This document shows positions 3,943 through 6,407 of a stretch of DNA of 6,407 nucleotides, one piece after another. Source of the stretch: Bacteroidales bacterium (GTDB lineage Bacteria > Bacteroidota > Bacteroidia > Bacteroidales > UBA4417); contig JADJHD010000042.1 in the NCBI GenBank assembly GCA_016707705.1, positions 1 through 6,407 of the forward strand, given 5' to 3'. The notes below the pieces were generated by a model. The model saw only the letters and a program-made list of their open reading frames with translations. It was not told where the DNA came from and did not search any database. A program made the position numbers and the translations under genes. Every line of letters begins with the position of its first letter. The stretch's first letter is position 1.

Positions 3943-6045
3943 TTAATCGTAAAACATCCAGCTAACCCCAGCCTTGAAGGCAGCGTCAGCTCCCGGGTAA
4001 TGAGGAATCATATAGTAGGTGTAGCCCATAAAGCTGGCATTGAAATGCTCATACATAAGGAAGATCCTTGCTCTTTTGATTCTCATGTTTACAAATGCAT
4101 CCAGATATGGGTAGTTCCCTGTAAGGATTTCATTTTGCCTGTAGAATGCGCTCAATTCCGGCATGTATGCATCCGCATGGTATGAGGTATAATACCAGCA
4201 GCTAATGCCCACCTGGGCTTTTAATACCTTGTTGAATAACTGCATTTGGTAGCTAACTGATCCTTTGGCAACAACTTTTGGCAATTCAAGAATGCTGTCG
4301 TTATTCACCTGTTGTCCTGTAACCCTTAGATCAAATACCCAATGTCCCGGTTGAAATAGCTTGTAGGCATCAATCCTGGTGATGGAAAGAGTTTTATCGT
4401 ATTGATGTGGCATCAGATCCGAACCAAGCCAGGCATATTGATCCAGCAATGAGTACTGAAGCCTGAGATTGAATCCTTTCATCTCTAGTCCTAAAGTCCC
4501 TGAGATCAGGTTTTGGCGGGAAAGATTATTATTCCACCTGAAATGGTTTGAATATTGAGTGGTATAGAAATAATCTGGCTGCCCTGACACTTTCTCTGCA
4601 GTGAGGAATACCTTGCCATTCAGATTTTTACGACCAAATTGTTGAAAAAATGTACCCTGCAGGCTATGATCTCCAGCATGGTAACCCCCGAGACACAATT
4701 TCCCCTCAGCAATAAAGAAAGTTTTTCCGGCTATGATTCCTTTGAGAGTGGCGAATGGCCATACTTCCTTATAGCTCTTTGATAAATCAGTATAGGCTGT
4801 GTATTCTGTTTTGCTGAACCGGAAGGCTGGCAAAATAGGGTTGACCTGATTGGCAATATTTCCGTATCCAAGTCTGGTTATTTCATGCCTGATGCCAATG
4901 CTGTATTGGAAGGGGAATTTGGTATTTGAGGTATCAGGTTCAATATTAGAGTAAACCAGGCTGTTTTGAAGGCTATATACAAATGTAGAATCATAGGTCA
5001 GGGTAGAATCTCCATAAACAGCAGGATATATTCCTGCATTTATTCCAGTGATGGAATTATCGTCCTGGTATCCCGAAGTCTTTCTGCTATATTGAAATGT
5101 ATGCACAATTCTTCCAGCCTTGAATTTCCGGGTTCTGCCAGAATCAGCTATTGCTGTAAGACTTCGCTGAAGATTAAAATACTGTTGAAGAATTACCCCC
5201 GTTTGCCGGTTCCTGTTTACTGCATTAGTAAGATTAATGGGAATAGTTTTTCTGTTCGTTTCTGTGTTGTCTGAAAAAACGGAGTCATAGGTAAGTCCTC
5301 CATTCTCGTTAATAGAACTGCGGTCATTCAAATAAGCTGCCATTACTCCATATCGGTTAGATGGGAGAGTATAGGATACTGTAAAGTAACCACTGGCATA
5401 ATATCCTCTTTGGCGCTGATAAATTCCGGGTGCATTTGCATACCTCGCATGTAAGCCGATTATAAGGCCTTTACGGATACGTTGACTCAAAGTGAACAAT
5501 AACCTTTGCTCCTTCACTTTTCCCATCATATAATTGATCTCTGAGAACGGCGATTCCGGAATATAGAATTTTATACTGTCAAAAGAGTACATATTACGGC
5601 TGAACGCATTACCCGTAAGTTGGAATCCATGAAAGGAAGGATGCTCAAATGTTAGTGGGAGGAAAGCAGATCCAGGATTTCCCAGGGATAAACAAGTCTG
5701 AAAGGACGTAAGGTTTTTGCTATAATCCTGAAAATTGTGCAAGGGGGCTGTAACAGGCTGCAAGGTATAGGCAGCATGGATTTCAGGTTTATAGACAAGA
5801 ACTTTTGCAGTATCAGGACTTGCATCTGACTTTTCCTTATCAGTAGGTCCACTCTGTTGTTCACCCTCATCCTCACCTCCGCCTGAGCGTTGTGAAAGCC
5901 GGCCTATTTGGGCATTAACCAATGGACTGGCCATTAGCAGGGCAAAAAGCAGAAATATAAATCGTAGTTGTTTCAAATGAGTCTTATCTGCGTAGGGATT
6001 AATACCTGCCTCAAAATTACGAAAATCATGGGAAGCAGGCATCAT
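3943..6045 (-). CDS. Putative outer-membrane porin (Bacteroidetes Porin_10-like beta-barrel)
   Basis: This 700-residue protein has an unusually long N-region (about 25 residues) followed by a hydrophobic core FIFLLFALLMASPLVNA (29-45), with likely signal peptidase I cleavage after Ala45. A low-complexity Ser/Gly/acidic linker (about 51-80) precedes the conserved LSLGNPGSA (119-127), typical of the Bacteroidetes putative-porin family. The remainder alternates aromatic and polar residues as in outer-membrane beta-strands, with repeated Tyr-rich strands, and ends in HYPGADAAFKAGVSWMFYD, matching the family's closing strand (GxSWxFxD). The role is presumably a diffusion channel for small solutes, but the substrate is unknown. 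Starts at 6045 (ATG) or 6042 (ATG) are possible; a TTG at 5976 would give a compact signal peptide beginning at Lys25 and deserves consideration. The stop lies 4 bp from that of the convergent methyltransferase gene. There is no TonB-dependent plug domain and no SusD neighbour. It is probably monocistronic. Confidence 0.85.
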   Translation of the reverse strand: MMPASHDFRNFEAGINPYADKTHLKQLRFIFLLFALLMASPLVNAQIGRLSQRSGGGEDEGEQQSGPTDKEKSDASPDTAKVLVYKPEIHAAYTLQPVTAPLHNFQDYSKNLTSFQTCLSLGNPGSAFLPLTFEHPSFHGFQLTGNAFSRNMYSFDSIKFYIPESPFSEINYMMGKVKEQRLLFTLSQRIRKGLIIGLHARYANAPGIYQRQRGYYASGYFTVSYTLPSNRYGVMAAYLNDRSSINENGGLTYDSVFSDNTETNRKTIPINLTNAVNRNRQTGVILQQYFNLQRSLTAIADSGRTRKFKAGRIVHTFQYSRKTSGYQDDNSITGINAGIYPAVYGDSTLTYDSTFVYSLQNSLVYSNIEPDTSNTKFPFQYSIGIRHEITRLGYGNIANQVNPILPAFRFSKTEYTAYTDLSKSYKEVWPFATLKGIIAGKTFFIAEGKLCLGGYHAGDHSLQGTFFQQFGRKNLNGKVFLTAEKVSGQPDYFYTTQYSNHFRWNNNLSRQNLISGTLGLEMKGFNLRLQYSLLDQYAWLGSDLMPHQYDKTLSITRIDAYKLFQPGHWVFDLRVTGQQVNNDSILELPKVVAKGSVSYQMQLFNKVLKAQVGISCWYYTSYHADAYMPELSAFYRQNEILTGNYPYLDAFVNMRIKRARIFLMYEHFNASFMGYTYYMIPHYPGADAAFKAGVSWMFYD

Positions 6046-6407
6046 TTAAAGCGTATTTGCGGGTGTTAGAGTATAATTTTAACAAGATTTGACAGGAAGT
6101 CAGTCTTCCATTAACAAGCCTTGCTGTCGGTTTCAATTGATTTCTCCTTCAATAAATCCATTTTCAGATGGAGAGTTTTAAACAAGAGAGGTATTATTTG
6201 AGATATTCTCAAGGAGTTCATGGCCAATAGCTCGTACAGTGATACTTTGAAATAGGGTAGGAGAGAGGTAAAGTTTCCAAGACCATATCACAGTCATTTC
6301 CCATTCTGGCAGTGATGAATAATCTGATAAGGAGACTCTTTAGATTCTTATGTTTTCATTGGCTGACATTGGGCGAGGGTAAATAAAGCCGAAACCAGGT
6401 TTTATCC
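6046..6407. other. Apparently noncoding 362-bp region upstream of the porin gene
   Basis: No convincing gene was found on either strand. The longest candidates are a 20-codon plus-strand frame (ATG at 6168, stop 6228-6230) and short minus-strand frames of about 30-50 codons without family-like motifs. The part next to 6045 should contain the porin promoter, but no exact TAnnTTTG element was found on the minus strand. Structural features are a 6-bp stem with 3-base loop (TTGAGA-TAT-TCTCAA, 6198-6212) and the repeat pair at 6079-6118. It could hold a decayed gene or a small RNA; nothing supports either directly. Confidence 0.5.
6079..6118. repeat. Direct repeat TTAACAAG pair flanking a small inverted repeat
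   Basis: TTAACAAG occurs at 6079-6086 and again at 6111-6118, 32 bp apart (about three helical turns). Between them is the inverted repeat GGAAG-TCAGT-CTTCC (6095-6109). The block lies 34-73 bp upstream of the annotated porin start. The helical spacing suits a paired regulator-binding site, but both elements are short. Confidence 0.35.

Noticed and set aside
4966..5274. Plus-strand frame of 102 codons antisense to the porin, and similar frames at 3910-4185 and 5652-5876
   Set aside because: They are shadows of the porin gene with no recognisable domains or start signals.
6095..6109. GGAAG/CTTCC hairpin as an intrinsic terminator
   Set aside because: The stem is only 5 bp and not followed by a T-tract on either strand.
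6168..6230. 20-codon plus-strand frame and about 45-codon minus-strand frames in the right flank
   Set aside because: Too short, no conserved motif and no clear initiation signal; a decayed gene cannot be shown without a search.

Overview
The window looks like a chromosomal segment from a Bacteroidota bacterium, probably in or near the Bacteroidales. The evidence is a Bacteroidetes-type outer-membrane porin of the Porin_10 kind, a NusG paralogue resembling UpxY capsule regulators, start codons without clear Shine-Dalgarno sequences, and two exact matches to the TAnnTTTG -7 element of this phylum. The genus assignment is inference; no rRNA or other marker is present.

Layout. On the minus strand, read right to left, lie a WbpB-type nucleotide-sugar dehydrogenase (2052-2969), GDP-mannose 4,6-dehydratase gmd (459-1571) and the first 132 codons of a NusG-like antiterminator (1-398, cut by the window edge). 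These look like the start of an extracellular polysaccharide (O-antigen or capsule) locus that continues beyond position 1. WbpB and Gmd both act on nucleotide sugars, and the NusG paralogue would help polymerase read through a long operon. To the right are a plus-strand SpoU/TrmH-type RNA 2'-O-methyltransferase (3138-3938) and a minus-strand outer-membrane porin (3943-6045). These two converge with only 4 bp between stop codons and appear unrelated to sugar metabolism. The last 362 bp (6046-6407) show no convincing gene.

The most unusual part is the 480-bp gap between wbpB and gmd (1572-2051). It is almost entirely a mosaic of different short repeats: a 14-bp unit twice, a 7-bp GTTCNNN unit four times, three hairpins starting TCCGCCAG, an 8-bp unit repeated 20 times in perfect register over 160 bp, and a perfect 7-bp CCGCAAT unit four times. 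The 8-bp array contains seven evenly arranged C4 runs, so the transcribed RNA would carry a strong G-quadruplex-type motif between two sugar genes. The wbpB-trmH divergent region (2970-3137) holds back-to-back candidate promoters and two palindromes.

No CRISPR array, intact mobile element, tRNA or rRNA was seen. No entirely new protein system is evident; the novelty, if any, lies in the noncoding repeat island and its position inside a polysaccharide operon that carries its own NusG paralogue.
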